DNA of 56,194 nt. It comes from Fidelibacterota bacterium. Lineage in GTDB: Bacteria > Fidelibacterota > UBA2242 > JAOZSR01. How positions within the stretch are numbered: position 1 is the stretch's first letter; the number at the start of each line of letters is the position of its first letter. The DNA is taken from positions 1 through 56,194 of the forward strand of contig JAOZSR010000012.1 of the NCBI GenBank assembly GCA_029939575.1, given 5' to 3'. Positions 36,461 to 45,108 of the stretch are shown here, in pieces. The position numbers and the translations under genes were made by a program. A model generated the notes under the pieces. That model was not told the DNA's origin. It made no database searches and saw nothing but the letters and a program-made list of their open reading frames with translations.

Positions 36461-36795
36461 AAATATTACGTTGGATCATTGGAGTTGTTTTACTAGGCTC
36501 CTTTCTCTATTGGAATTTTTATAAATTTGAATATGGGTTAATTGTTAAATTTATTAATATTCTTCTGTTTTGTGCATTATATGTATTATATCGTGTTATT
36601 TTGGGCCCTACAGCCGCAGATCGGATTGTTGCAGTAGATATTCTTGGAGTGTTGATTATTGGATTACTTGCTTTGTTGGGTATCTATTATGATAAACAAT
36701 TTTTTATTGATATAGGTTTGATCTGGGCTTTAATGAGTTTTATCGCATCCCTGGCTTTTGCAAAGATCCTAGAAGGGAGGAATCTTGATGAATAA
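36457..36795 (+). CDS. mrpF: Na+/H+ antiporter subunit MrpF/MnhF (MbhB-like)
   Basis: A 112-residue protein with three membrane helices. The MrpF signature YRVILGPTAADRIVAVDILG lies near residues 45-64. GGAGG lies ahead of the ATG. It overlaps mrpG by 11 bases. Confidence 0.9.
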   Translation: MKILRWIIGVVLLGSFLYWNFYKFEYGLIVKFINILLFCALYVLYRVILGPTAADRIVAVDILGVLIIGLLALLGIYYDKQFFIDIGLIWALMSFIASLAFAKILEGRNLDE

Positions 36796-37135
36796 TTTAC
36801 ATGAAATTATTGGGTTGGTATTTATTGGGTTTGGATTGTGTTTTGATTTTTTTGGGGTTCTTGGATTAGTAAGATTACCAGATGTATATAATCGCTTACA
36901 GGCTGCAACTAAATGTGTAACTTTTGGTTCGGCTGGAATTTTATTTGGAGTTTTTATTTACAAGGGTTTTGCGGATTTTGATTTTAAACTTTTATTAGGG
37001 ATTGTTTTTATTTTTTTAACAGCTCCGGTTGCAGCACATGCTATTGCCCGGGCAGCTCATCGAAGTGGAATCCCGCTTGCCAAAGAAACTGTTATAGATT
37101 GTTATAAAGATGATAATGAATTAAAGGAAAAATAA
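36785..37135 (+). CDS. mrpG: Na+/H+ antiporter subunit MrpG/MnhG (MbhC-like)
   Basis: A 116-residue protein with three membrane helices. The family signature GVLGLVRLPDVYNRLQAATK lies near residues 24-43, and TAPVAAHAIARAAHRSGIPL near the C-terminus is also typical. It closes the antiporter block; the ferredoxin-like subunit starts one base later. Confidence 0.92.
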   Translation: MMNNLHEIIGLVFIGFGLCFDFFGVLGLVRLPDVYNRLQAATKCVTFGSAGILFGVFIYKGFADFDFKLLLGIVFIFLTAPVAAHAIARAAHRSGIPLAKETVIDCYKDDNELKEK

Positions 37136-37136
37136 A

Positions 37137-37739
37137 ATGTTTCTGCCAAAATTACGTGAAATAAAAGAAGCTTTAACATCATTTTTTACTCCGGCCTATA
37201 CAACTAAATTTCCAAAAGTAGCTTATGTTCCGGAGGAGGAATATCGTGGTTTTCCTGAATATAATGAAGAATATTGTGTTGGATGCGGTACTTGTGCGCA
37301 GGTATGTCCGGCCGGTGCTATTGAAATATTTGATGATTTGAAGAAAAAAAATCGGCAACTTAAAATTAATTATATGTCTTGCATTAACTGTGGGCAATGT
37401 GAGGAACATTGTATTACTGAAAAAGGGATTGCCTGTACTAATAAATATTCCTATTCAACTCCTGATTTAACAGTTCCGGAAGTTTTTGAAACCATAGACA
37501 AACCGATTGTCACTTGTGAAATATGTGGAGAAATGATTGCCTGCAAGGACCAATTACAATTTGTTATTGAACGACTTGGGGAAAAATCTTTTGCCAATCC
37601 TAATTTTTTACTTGAATCTCAACTAAAATTTGTAGAAATTGCTGAATCTTCTGTAAAATCAAAAATTAGACGAGAGGATTATGTCAAAAATTTATGTCCA
37701 AAATGTCGCCACAAGATTGTAGTGAAAGATGAATTTTGA
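37137..37739 (+). CDS. mbhN: Hydrogenase 4Fe-4S subunit (MbhN/HycF/NuoI-like)
   Basis: A 200-residue protein with two 4Fe-4S sites, C47/C50/C53/C57 (CVGCGTCAQVCP) and C82/C85/C88/C92, like NuoI and HycF. A C-terminal part adds C127-x2-C130 and a final CPKC pair, which could form a zinc-ribbon-like site as in HycF relatives. It should pass electrons to the NiFe catalytic pair. The gene follows mrpG directly and overlaps the protease gene by 11 bases. Confidence 0.88.
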   Translation: MFLPKLREIKEALTSFFTPAYTTKFPKVAYVPEEEYRGFPEYNEEYCVGCGTCAQVCPAGAIEIFDDLKKKNRQLKINYMSCINCGQCEEHCITEKGIACTNKYSYSTPDLTVPEVFETIDKPIVTCEICGEMIACKDQLQFVIERLGEKSFANPNFLLESQLKFVEIAESSVKSKIRREDYVKNLCPKCRHKIVVKDEF

Positions 37740-38193
37740 ACAATTTTGTACAAAAATTGACACTTTTCCCGTAAATAAAATTACTTTTGTAGGGATTGGT
37801 AATGAAAATCGGAAAGATGATTTTGCCGGTTTATATTTTCTTGAAAGATTAAAAAAAAGTAGTAAATACAAAAAAGCACATTTTATTAATGCCGGAATAT
37901 CACCTGAAAATCATTTACAGCAAATTGTTAATAATGATAGTGATTCCATAATTTTTATTGATGCTGCGGAATGTGGAGAAAAACCGGGCGAAATTAGTTT
38001 TATCGATGAAAATAATCTTTATAGAACAAATTTTAGTACTCATGCATATTCAATAAGTTTTATCCGCGAATATTTATCTAGAATAAAAGAACAAAAATAT
38101 TTTTATTTGGGAATAGAACCTCTGGAGATCGGGGTGGGGAATAGTTTTTCTAATTTAGTTAAAAGTAGTATTGATAAATTTTTTTTAGAATAG
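37729..38193 (+). CDS. hycI: Hydrogenase maturation endopeptidase (HycI/HybD family)
   Basis: A 154-residue protease that trims the C-terminal tail of the NiFe large subunit after metal insertion. Conserved features are GIGN at 22-25, D30/D31 in NRKDDFAG, D78 in FIDAAE and H105 in STHAYS; D31, D78 and H105 fit the nickel-sensing ligands of HycI/HybD. Its target is probably the 35-residue tail of the large subunit at 30077-31267. The ATG lies within the end of the previous gene, so translation is coupled. Confidence 0.88.
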   Translation: MNFEQFCTKIDTFPVNKITFVGIGNENRKDDFAGLYFLERLKKSSKYKKAHFINAGISPENHLQQIVNNDSDSIIFIDAAECGEKPGEISFIDENNLYRTNFSTHAYSISFIREYLSRIKEQKYFYLGIEPLEIGVGNSFSNLVKSSIDKFFLE

Positions 38194-38211
38194 TTTGTAG
38201 GTAGGATAGAT

Positions 38212-39543
38212 ATGAAACCTGATCTGACATTGCCTTTTCATACAATTGGATCACTTAAATCGCGTATTGGTTGGTTTATTAACATGCGTTGGATAGTAAC
38301 GTTTATAATGTTAGCCAGTATTCCTGTCAGCCAAAAAATTTTTCAGTTCCAAATTGCGTATTTTAAAATATATAATTTAATTTCACTTTTATTATGTTTA
38401 AATATTGGATATTTTTTCCTTTATAAATATTTTAAATTTAAGAATTTTAAACAAGAATTAATTTTTACTGAAATACAGGTAATATTTGATCTTGTAATAA
38501 TTTCATTTTTAGTTCATTATATTGGTGGAATTACAAATCCCTTTTTCTTTTTTTATATAATTCCAATTACTATATCCAGTATATTATTTCAAAAAAAACT
38601 ACCCTATTTCAATGCTTTGGTTGCAATATGTCTTTTATCTTGTTGGTCATTTCTTGAATATTTTAATAAAGTAGAGATTTATTATATTGGAGCAGGAAAA
38701 CCATCATTTGCTTTGGTTTCTACATCTTTGATAGCTTTCTTATTTTTAGTGATTGCAACAACTTATGTCATTGATGATTTTATTTCAAAATATCGTTCTA
38801 TAAAATCTATGATGGATCAAAAAAATATTCTTCTTGAAAAAACCATGCATGAAAATGATAAAATGTTTCGTTTTACAGCTCATGAATTAAAATCACCATT
38901 AACTACATTACGAAGTATTCTCGGTGTGGTTGAGTTACTTTTTACCCAAAAAAACTCCAGGGAAAAAATTCAAGATATGTTAAAGCGGGCTGAGAAACGT
39001 TCAGATCAAATTTTAGATATGGTTAATGATATGATTGACCTGACCCATTATAAGCAGGGGAAAAAGGAAATAAGTTTAAAATATGTAAAATACATGGATT
39101 GGTTTAAAAATAGAATTGATTCTTTTGTTGTTTTAGCGAATAATGAAAACATTACACTAAATTTTAAACCTACTAAAAGTCGTGAAGAAATTATTCTTGA
39201 TATTCCTTCCATTGAAAAGGTTGTAAACAATCTTATTAGCAATGCCATCAGGTATACTCCTGCAGGTGGAGAGGTGGAAATTACTCCCTTTATTAAAAAA
39301 AATCAATTTGGATTTTCTGTAAAAGATACCGGAATTGGAATCAGCCAGGAGGATCAGGAAAAAATATTTTCTGATTTCTTCAGGAGTAAAAATGCCAAGC
39401 AAAAATCTCAGTTAGGCACGGGACTTGGCCTTTCCTTAGTTAAACAGATTGTAAATAAATATAATGGTAATATTGTGGTGGAGAGTGAATTGAATAAAGG
39501 AAGTAAGTTTACGGTCACTATTCCCAAAATTGAATATTTATAA
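38212..39543 (+). CDS. Membrane sensor histidine kinase
   Basis: A 443-residue kinase. About six membrane helices lie between residues 25 and 187, with no sizeable periplasmic sensor. Then come a short coiled coil, a HisKA domain with phospho-acceptor H224 (FTAHELKSPLTTLRS), and an ATP-binding domain with the N box (VVNNLISNAIRYTP), G1 (DTGIGIS) and G2 (GTGLGLSLVKQIV). It starts 18 nt after hycI behind AGGAT, so it is probably the last gene of the hydrogenase operon. A membrane-embedded sensor next to an ion pump and hydrogenase might read redox state or membrane energisation; that is inference. The receiver-only protein at 25486 is a possible partner. Confidence 0.92.
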   Translation: MKPDLTLPFHTIGSLKSRIGWFINMRWIVTFIMLASIPVSQKIFQFQIAYFKIYNLISLLLCLNIGYFFLYKYFKFKNFKQELIFTEIQVIFDLVIISFLVHYIGGITNPFFFFYIIPITISSILFQKKLPYFNALVAICLLSCWSFLEYFNKVEIYYIGAGKPSFALVSTSLIAFLFLVIATTYVIDDFISKYRSIKSMMDQKNILLEKTMHENDKMFRFTAHELKSPLTTLRSILGVVELLFTQKNSREKIQDMLKRAEKRSDQILDMVNDMIDLTHYKQGKKEISLKYVKYMDWFKNRIDSFVVLANNENITLNFKPTKSREEIILDIPSIEKVVNNLISNAIRYTPAGGEVEITPFIKKNQFGFSVKDTGIGISQEDQEKIFSDFFRSKNAKQKSQLGTGLGLSLVKQIVNKYNGNIVVESELNKGSKFTVTIPKIEYL

Positions 39544-39577
39544 ATCGAACAGAATAATTTCAAAAGGCAAAAAACTG

Positions 39578-39868
39578 TTACACTTTTAACTTACCACATA
39601 AAAATAATTTTTTGTATGGACAGTTGTGTTGTCCTATCCAATCTTCATGAAGTTTTTCTGTAATAGGAACACATTCTAACTTTGTTCCATAAATAGTTTT
39701 ATGGGCACCAAGCCGATTGTGGTATATTTCACAAAAATATTTATTGTCAATATCTCGCCAAAGATGCTCACATGGATCTCCATCCATAGAGCCACAGCAT
39801 GCTCCACACCTAATACAAAGATCTTCTAATTCTTTTTCTGATTTAGTATTTATTTTCTTTTTTTTCAT
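39578..39868 (-). CDS. Small cysteine-rich protein, YkgJ-like
   Basis: A 96-residue protein with eight cysteines arranged as CIRCGACC (near residues 18-25), DPC, YFC, EC, NCP and LCG. This resembles the YkgJ/zinc- or iron-chelating Cys-cluster family, in which the opening CxxC-x2-CC motif is typical. Enzymatic function is unknown. It shares one base with the end of the preceding membrane protein gene (39868) and faces the kinase gene convergently with 34 nt between. Confidence 0.65.
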   Translation of the reverse strand: MKKKKINTKSEKELEDLCIRCGACCGSMDGDPCEHLWRDIDNKYFCEIYHNRLGAHKTIYGTKLECVPITEKLHEDWIGQHNCPYKKLFLCGKLKV

Positions 39869-40368
39869 TATAATCTTTTGTGTTTTTTTTCAAATAAACG
39901 GCTAATTATTAAATATACGCCAATAAGGATTAAAATTATCGGCAAATATTTAAGAAAATCCCAGAATCTACAATAAAAAACCAGGGCTGTGGATGTTATT
40001 ATTGTTCCTGGAATCCAAAATAATTTTTTTTGGTCTCCTAAAAAATGCATGAGAATAAAACCAATTCCCGGAGCCAATATAAATGTGGGCCACAGATTGT
40101 TCATTTTTTCCCAATGCCCTGTTTGTGTGAAATATAGGAACAAAAGACCAATAATAGTTAATATTGACCCGGGCATTAGAAGTGGATAATTTTGGCGTTG
40201 GAATAAATATACTATAAGAAAAATAATACCCATTCCAAGAATAATAATTGGCCAAAAATTACCCCATGTAATTGTGTTATTCTGAATAAGAAAAATAAAA
40301 ACTCCCAGAAGAATTAAAAATATTCCATAAGGTAAACTTGTTTTTTGAATTTGATTTTTATCGTTCAT
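39868..40368 (-). CDS. Membrane protein with LiaF-type (DUF5668) helices
   Basis: A 166-residue protein consisting of six or seven hydrophobic helices in hairpin pairs, such as GIFLILLGVFIFLI followed by FWPIIILGMGIIFLIVY. The FWPIIILGMG and LWPTFILAPG repeats are typical of DUF5668, the membrane segment seen in LiaF-like proteins. There is no soluble sensor domain. AGGAAAGAG lies upstream of the ATG. It may be linked to envelope stress, but nothing here proves it. Confidence 0.7.
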   Translation of the reverse strand: MNDKNQIQKTSLPYGIFLILLGVFIFLIQNNTITWGNFWPIIILGMGIIFLIVYLFQRQNYPLLMPGSILTIIGLLFLYFTQTGHWEKMNNLWPTFILAPGIGFILMHFLGDQKKLFWIPGTIITSTALVFYCRFWDFLKYLPIILILIGVYLIISRLFEKKHKRL

Positions 40369-40433
40369 AACTACGCTCTTTCCTAATAATCTGTTTAACT
40401 TTCGTATTAAATTTATTTAAAATTAGAATAAAA

Positions 40434-41939
40434 TTAATGTTTTTTATGACTATTATTTGGTTTTTTATCCCATAACCAAGTTAGTTTTTCGGGTAAAGGT
40501 TTAGTATAGAAATAATTTTCTATAATTGATAATAAATAACAAATGACAATAGTTCCGGCAAAATTAACAAAAGCATAATAGTGAAGAGCCAGATTTTTAA
40601 CAGTTAATGTAATAATTGCGCTCCAGGTTGCGCCCAAAATTGTACCCCAAAAAACACCACGGCTATTTGCTCTTTTAGAGAACATGCCAAGAATAAATAA
40701 TGCCAGTAATGGGCTACCAAATCCATTTACAATTTTATTGGCAATTTCAAAAATACTTCCAAATTTTCCAATATTTAAAGCAAGTAAAATAATTATAAAT
40801 CCAAAGAATAACGTAATTATTCGTATTTGAATAAAATCTGTATGCTCACTATCTTTGCTGAATAATAAATCGTGGTAAAATGCTGTGCAGCATGAATTTA
40901 TTCCCGAATCTGCACTTGACATTGTAGCGGCAAATAGCCCGGCAACAATCAATCCTGTTATTCCAGGGGGAAGTGATTTGAGAAACAATGAAAAGTGATT
41001 TATCGGGACTGATGATTGTTGAATAATTTCAGAATAACTAACAAAGGCATGGATACTTAAACCCAGGAATGTAAGTAATATCAAAGAAATAATTGCTGCA
41101 ATAATATTAAGATTGAATCCTTTTTGAATGTTTTGAATTGATTTGGCAGTGAAATATCTTTGAATAATAACCTGATCAGCACCATATCTTGTTAGAAACG
41201 CTGTTAGTACTCCAATTAAACTACTCCATAACGTAATTCGAATTGTAGGGTTGAAAGAAAAAATTTGGTGATCAAAAGGGAAAAAGGGCATTAAAATTCC
41301 ATCGGAGTAATTTATTCTGAATATTTCTGTCAGGCCGTTGGGAAATTTTTGTATCATCGTTAACAGGCCAAAAATTATTCCGAAAAAAAATATAAAAAAT
41401 TGCATTACATCTGTCCACATGACAGCTTTCATTCCACCCAATAGGGTATAAAAAGTTGCAATAATTCCGGTGATAATAATTAAAAACTGAACACTGGTTC
41501 CTGTAATCGAACTCAATACTTTGGCTGGAACATAAATTAATGTCGCGGCCCATAGTATTCGCCAGATAATAAAGAGTAAACTGGCCAATGACCTGACTTT
41601 TTTGTCAAACCTTTTTTCAAGGTATTCATAGGCACTATATAGGTTTAGATCGTAAAAAAAAGGTATAAATATTTTTTTTATAGGCCATGCTACTATTATA
41701 AATACAGGAATGCATAAAAGTACATACAGACCATGAGTTGAAATCTCACTTGAAAATGCGGTATAGTTTATCGCACTAAAAGCCGTGACCATTACCGAAA
41801 TACCGATTGGTATCCAGTGCATCGATTTTCCGGCCAAAAAAAAATCGATTTTTTTTCGTTGTTTTTTTGAATAAAAAACACCAATTCCAAGGGTTGCTAT
41901 TAAATAAATTAATAATATGAAATAATCAATTGAGGTCAT
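40434..41939 (-). CDS. Sodium:solute symporter (SSS family)
   Basis: A 501-residue protein with 13 or so helices. It opens with DYFILLIYLIATLGIGVFYSK and continues with FFLAGKSMHWIPIGISVMVT, typical of SSS symporters. The core segment GLIVAGLFAATMSSADSGIN near residues 330-350 is the conserved sodium-site helix region. It probably takes up a sugar or sugar-like solute with Na+. It follows manA by 11 nt, which supports a sugar substrate, but the family also carries other solutes. Na+ dependence fits the Na+/H+ antiporter module in the same window. Confidence 0.88.
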   Translation of the reverse strand: MTSIDYFILLIYLIATLGIGVFYSKKQRKKIDFFLAGKSMHWIPIGISVMVTAFSAINYTAFSSEISTHGLYVLLCIPVFIIVAWPIKKIFIPFFYDLNLYSAYEYLEKRFDKKVRSLASLLFIIWRILWAATLIYVPAKVLSSITGTSVQFLIIITGIIATFYTLLGGMKAVMWTDVMQFFIFFFGIIFGLLTMIQKFPNGLTEIFRINYSDGILMPFFPFDHQIFSFNPTIRITLWSSLIGVLTAFLTRYGADQVIIQRYFTAKSIQNIQKGFNLNIIAAIISLILLTFLGLSIHAFVSYSEIIQQSSVPINHFSLFLKSLPPGITGLIVAGLFAATMSSADSGINSCCTAFYHDLLFSKDSEHTDFIQIRIITLFFGFIIILLALNIGKFGSIFEIANKIVNGFGSPLLALFILGMFSKRANSRGVFWGTILGATWSAIITLTVKNLALHYYAFVNFAGTIVICYLLSIIENYFYTKPLPEKLTWLWDKKPNNSHKKH

Positions 41940-41950
41940 TTTGAATTTCT

Positions 41951-43204
41951 TTAGGGTATTTGGACTTTGAAAAGAGTACTATTATCAAGTGCATTAATAC
42001 TATAGTCTGGTAAGGCAGCAGGAATTAATAGCGATTGTCCCTTATACACTTCCATTGTTTTATTAGTAGAGCCTGCTTGCCATTGAATTGAAATTTTTCC
42101 TTTGGTAAGCAATAAAATTTCCACTTTATGATCAGGGCTTTCTATTTTTTTGTCGAATTCTTTCAGGTTTATTGATTTAATATTAAATTCGGGTGTTGGT
42201 GTAATATATGAAATATTTTCTGTGCTTTGATTCCGGTTTAATATTTCAATAGGTCCATAATCATAAGTTAAAATCTCAATAAGTGTTGAAATATCTTTGA
42301 ATTTTGGAGTTAATCCAGCCCTAACCACATTATCAGAATTTGCCATACATTCAATTATATTTCCTTTTAAATAGGCATGAGGAATACCTGCTTTTAAAAA
42401 AATAGCTTCTCCGGATTTTAAATGTATATGGTTTAGTAGAAAAATAGAAAACAAACCCACATCTCCATTAGGGTATTTTTTTTTCAATTCCAGAAATAAT
42501 TTTTCTTCTTCATTAAGTTCTATATTCGAATTTATAAGCCGTTTTGCCAGGCTGTTGAGAGAATTTTTTAATTTGTCTTTCTGATTAATTGCCTGTTTCA
42601 TAAGAGTTGAATAAAGATTTTTAAGATTTGATTTTTGTATTTTCTGGGCTCCGTTTAGTTGCTCACAAAAGTTTTTCACAACCTCTTTACCAATGAATTC
42701 TGATAGTTCAGGATATTTAATTAATCCAGATTCGATATCACGTGGCCTTTTAAATCCAACAAGAGCGTATAATGAATCGAGGGCAATTGCAATTTCCGGT
42801 TTATGATTATCATCAGGATAATTTTTCGGATCTTTTTTATGTAGAATTGCGGCTTGTTCTTTATTTGGATGAGCCTGGATCGAGAGAGCATCTCCGGCTG
42901 ACAGGATTTTAAATAGAAAAGGTAGAGTGTTTTTAAATTGGGAAGCAACTCTTTTACCTAAAATTTGATTTGGATTTTCTGAAATTATTTTATTTAGGGC
43001 AACTTCTTTATTATTAATTGTAATATGAGATGGGGCTTTAGGATGTGCTCCTATCCAAAGTTCTGCATAATTTTCTTCCTGATTATATTCCATATTTAAA
43101 AGTTTTGGAATAAAAGCTGCTTTACCTTTGCTACCCCATAAATAGTTTTGTATTTTATTTTTTAATAGATAAGGTTTTGTTTCTAATTGCTTGTAATTTT
43201 TCAT
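41951..43204 (-). CDS. manA: Mannose-6-phosphate isomerase, class I
   Basis: This enzyme interconverts mannose 6-phosphate and fructose 6-phosphate. The 417-residue product has the type I zinc site: Q and H in SIQAHPNKEQA, E in HKPEIAIAL and H in GIPHAYLKG. The active-site region NSDNVVRAGLTPKF is also typical. AAGGAA lies just ahead of the ATG. The symporter gene follows after 11 nt, so manA and the transporter form a sugar-use operon. A candidate minus-strand promoter lies at 43316-43345. Confidence 0.92.
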   Translation of the reverse strand: MKNYKQLETKPYLLKNKIQNYLWGSKGKAAFIPKLLNMEYNQEENYAELWIGAHPKAPSHITINNKEVALNKIISENPNQILGKRVASQFKNTLPFLFKILSAGDALSIQAHPNKEQAAILHKKDPKNYPDDNHKPEIAIALDSLYALVGFKRPRDIESGLIKYPELSEFIGKEVVKNFCEQLNGAQKIQKSNLKNLYSTLMKQAINQKDKLKNSLNSLAKRLINSNIELNEEEKLFLELKKKYPNGDVGLFSIFLLNHIHLKSGEAIFLKAGIPHAYLKGNIIECMANSDNVVRAGLTPKFKDISTLIEILTYDYGPIEILNRNQSTENISYITPTPEFNIKSINLKEFDKKIESPDHKVEILLLTKGKISIQWQAGSTNKTMEVYKGQSLLIPAALPDYSINALDNSTLFKVQIP

Positions 43205-43315
43205 ATAATTCCTTTTTTCAGGCAGGACCTTTGTTTCTTAGTAATTTTATAGAGTAATTTCTAGTGGTTTTCAAATTTTTTATTAAACATTTTGGACATT
43301 AAAGATTGTAAAAAT

Positions 43316-43345
43316 TATTTATCCTTATTTGTTAAAACTTGTCAA
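43316..43345 (-). promoter_or_regulatory. Candidate manA promoter
   Basis: On the minus strand a perfect TTGACA (43345-43340) is followed after 18 bases by TAAATA. It lies in the divergent region before manA, about 110 nt upstream of its start. The -10 box is weak. Confidence 0.3.
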
Positions 43346-43497
43346 ATATACAAAAAAAATAAATGAAATGTTTGATGTTTATAATAACAATTTGTTGCTT
43401 AATCAATAAAGTTTAACAAAGAACAATAAAAAGCGGGAATTGAAACTTTTTAGATTAATATTATCATTAAAAATAATAATTTTAGAGAAAAAAATAA

Positions 43498-43526
43498 TTG
43501 ACATTAGTGAAAGGATTAAATAAATT
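43498..43526 (+). promoter_or_regulatory. Candidate promoter of the FliF/FliG-like operon
   Basis: A perfect TTGACA (43498-43503) is followed after 17 bases by TAAATT (43521-43526), about 53 nt before the ATG at 43579. It has the same hexamer pair as the candidate promoter at 16735. The 374-bp gap to manA holds nothing else I can name. Confidence 0.42.
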
Positions 43527-43578
43527 TTACAAAACTTAGTGAGTATAATCGGTTAAACAAAAATATGTAAGGGATAAG

Positions 43579-45108
43579 ATGAAGCTACAATTTATTAAGC
43601 AAATAGTCTTTGCTACGATTTTTTTAATATTTTCCAGCCTTTTTGCTGAAGATGTGAATTATCTAGAAATGCAAACTGAAATGAATCTGGAAACATTATT
43701 CACTCAGCGAGTAGAGAGAGTAATTGGTAATAGTAATGTAGTAATAAATGTAGATGTAAAATTAAAAATACCCGATGAAAAAAAAGATAATAATTCGATA
43801 GAGCAGAGGGATGTGAAAAGTGAAGTAAAACTCAATCTCCCTGGTTTTGCTAATCCGGTAAAAGCCAAAAAAGAACCTGTTAAAGTCATTAATCAGGAAA
43901 AAATATCAAACATACAAAATAAGATGATAATTTCAAATTTGATAGTCAAAATGATTCTGGATAAAGACATTGAATCTGAAAAAAGGACTTTGGCAGAACA
44001 AATTATTAAAAAACATCCTTTATACTCATCTACCAAATCTGCCAGAATGACCGTAGAATTATCTACTTTTCCAAAAGCAACGCCAAAAGAACCTGCAGAG
44101 AAGGCAGACAAACCTCAGGATAACAAAATGATGACATCTGTACTGGGGGTTCCAAATAATACAGAAGAAAGCCAGCCATTAACTGATAATCTTGGCTGGC
44201 TTATGCTGGCAGTTGCAGTTGGGATTATTGTTAGCCAGATACTGATGAATTCCAGAACAAAAAAGAAGATTTCTGCCTTGAAAAATCAGCAAGAGGAATC
44301 CCGCGTTTCATTAAATCTTGAAAATCAACAAACAGAAGGTGGGGGCGATGAAAAACAATATATTTTAAATATAGATCAGCCAATCAGGGTTTTACCTCCC
44401 GAAGAGGATGCTGATTTGAAATTTCATCAGGAATATAAACCGTTTAAATTTTTACAAAATATTCCCAATGATAAACTGATAAAATTAATCAGTACTCTTA
44501 ATATAGAGCAAATTTCAGTTTTGGTAACCCAACTTCCCTTGGAAAAATCCTCAATAATTATGTCTAATATTGATGAAAAACAATTGCTTGCCGTCTCTCA
44601 GGAAGTTGTTAATAAGAAGAAATTTACCAGGTCTATGTTGGAAAAGATAGAGGAAGAAGTACAAAAGGAATTTCTGGCTTTATTAAATCCAGATACTTTT
44701 GTTGCCGGAGGAAAAGAATTTCTTGCCAATTTACTTGTATCATCATCCAATAATCAGGATCTGATGAAAAATGTCTTAGATCATTTTAATAAAACCGGAG
44801 ATAATACAATACGGGAAATGGTATTCCCATTTGAAGATATTCAAAATGTAGATGATGAAATTCTAATATCTGCACTTGTTGATATTGATAGAAAAGATCT
44901 TGCTATTGCCCTTTCTGATCAGGAAGAAGAACTTAAGGAAAAAGTTATTAATTGTTTGCCAGCCCCTGCTCAAAGAGTAATAAAAATGCAAATGACAATG
45001 CTTGATAAAGCTCTCCCCGGGAAACAAGTATTTCGCGCACAAAGAAAAATTATAAATCTTATCAGATCACAAGAAAATTTTTATAATTTGGGGCCATATC
45101 ATGAATAA
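43579..45108 (+). CDS. FliF-like/FliG-like composite membrane-ring protein
   Basis: A signal peptide (1-23) leads to a periplasmic part. Its residues 38-62 (TLFTQRVERVIGNSNVVINVDVKL region) and 118-164 match the two halves of the third ring-building domain of FliF, split by a Lys-rich insertion as in the FliF beta-collar. One membrane helix lies at 205-223. The cytoplasmic part (286-505) aligns with FliG middle and C-terminal domains: PFKFLQNIP, MVFPFEDIQNVDDEILISAL and a final AQRKIINLIRSQE. In flagella these are two separate proteins of the MS ring and rotor. At the hand-aligned positions of E. coli FliG K264, R281, D288, D289 and R297 the residues are S446, P463, M470, Q471 and about L479, so the stator-facing charges are absent. 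It is first of a three-gene operon with coiled-coil/TPR partners. Confidence 0.8.
   Translation: MKLQFIKQIVFATIFLIFSSLFAEDVNYLEMQTEMNLETLFTQRVERVIGNSNVVINVDVKLKIPDEKKDNNSIEQRDVKSEVKLNLPGFANPVKAKKEPVKVINQEKISNIQNKMIISNLIVKMILDKDIESEKRTLAEQIIKKHPLYSSTKSARMTVELSTFPKATPKEPAEKADKPQDNKMMTSVLGVPNNTEESQPLTDNLGWLMLAVAVGIIVSQILMNSRTKKKISALKNQQEESRVSLNLENQQTEGGGDEKQYILNIDQPIRVLPPEEDADLKFHQEYKPFKFLQNIPNDKLIKLISTLNIEQISVLVTQLPLEKSSIIMSNIDEKQLLAVSQEVVNKKKFTRSMLEKIEEEVQKEFLALLNPDTFVAGGKEFLANLLVSSSNNQDLMKNVLDHFNKTGDNTIREMVFPFEDIQNVDDEILISALVDIDRKDLAIALSDQEEELKEKVINCLPAPAQRVIKMQMTMLDKALPGKQVFRAQRKIINLIRSQENFYNLGPYHE

Noticed and set aside
43579-45108. Ordinary flagellar fliG or fliF
   Set aside because: A signal peptide and FliF-like periplasmic part precede the FliG-like part in the same frame; no frameshift or internal start is needed and no other flagellar genes are present.
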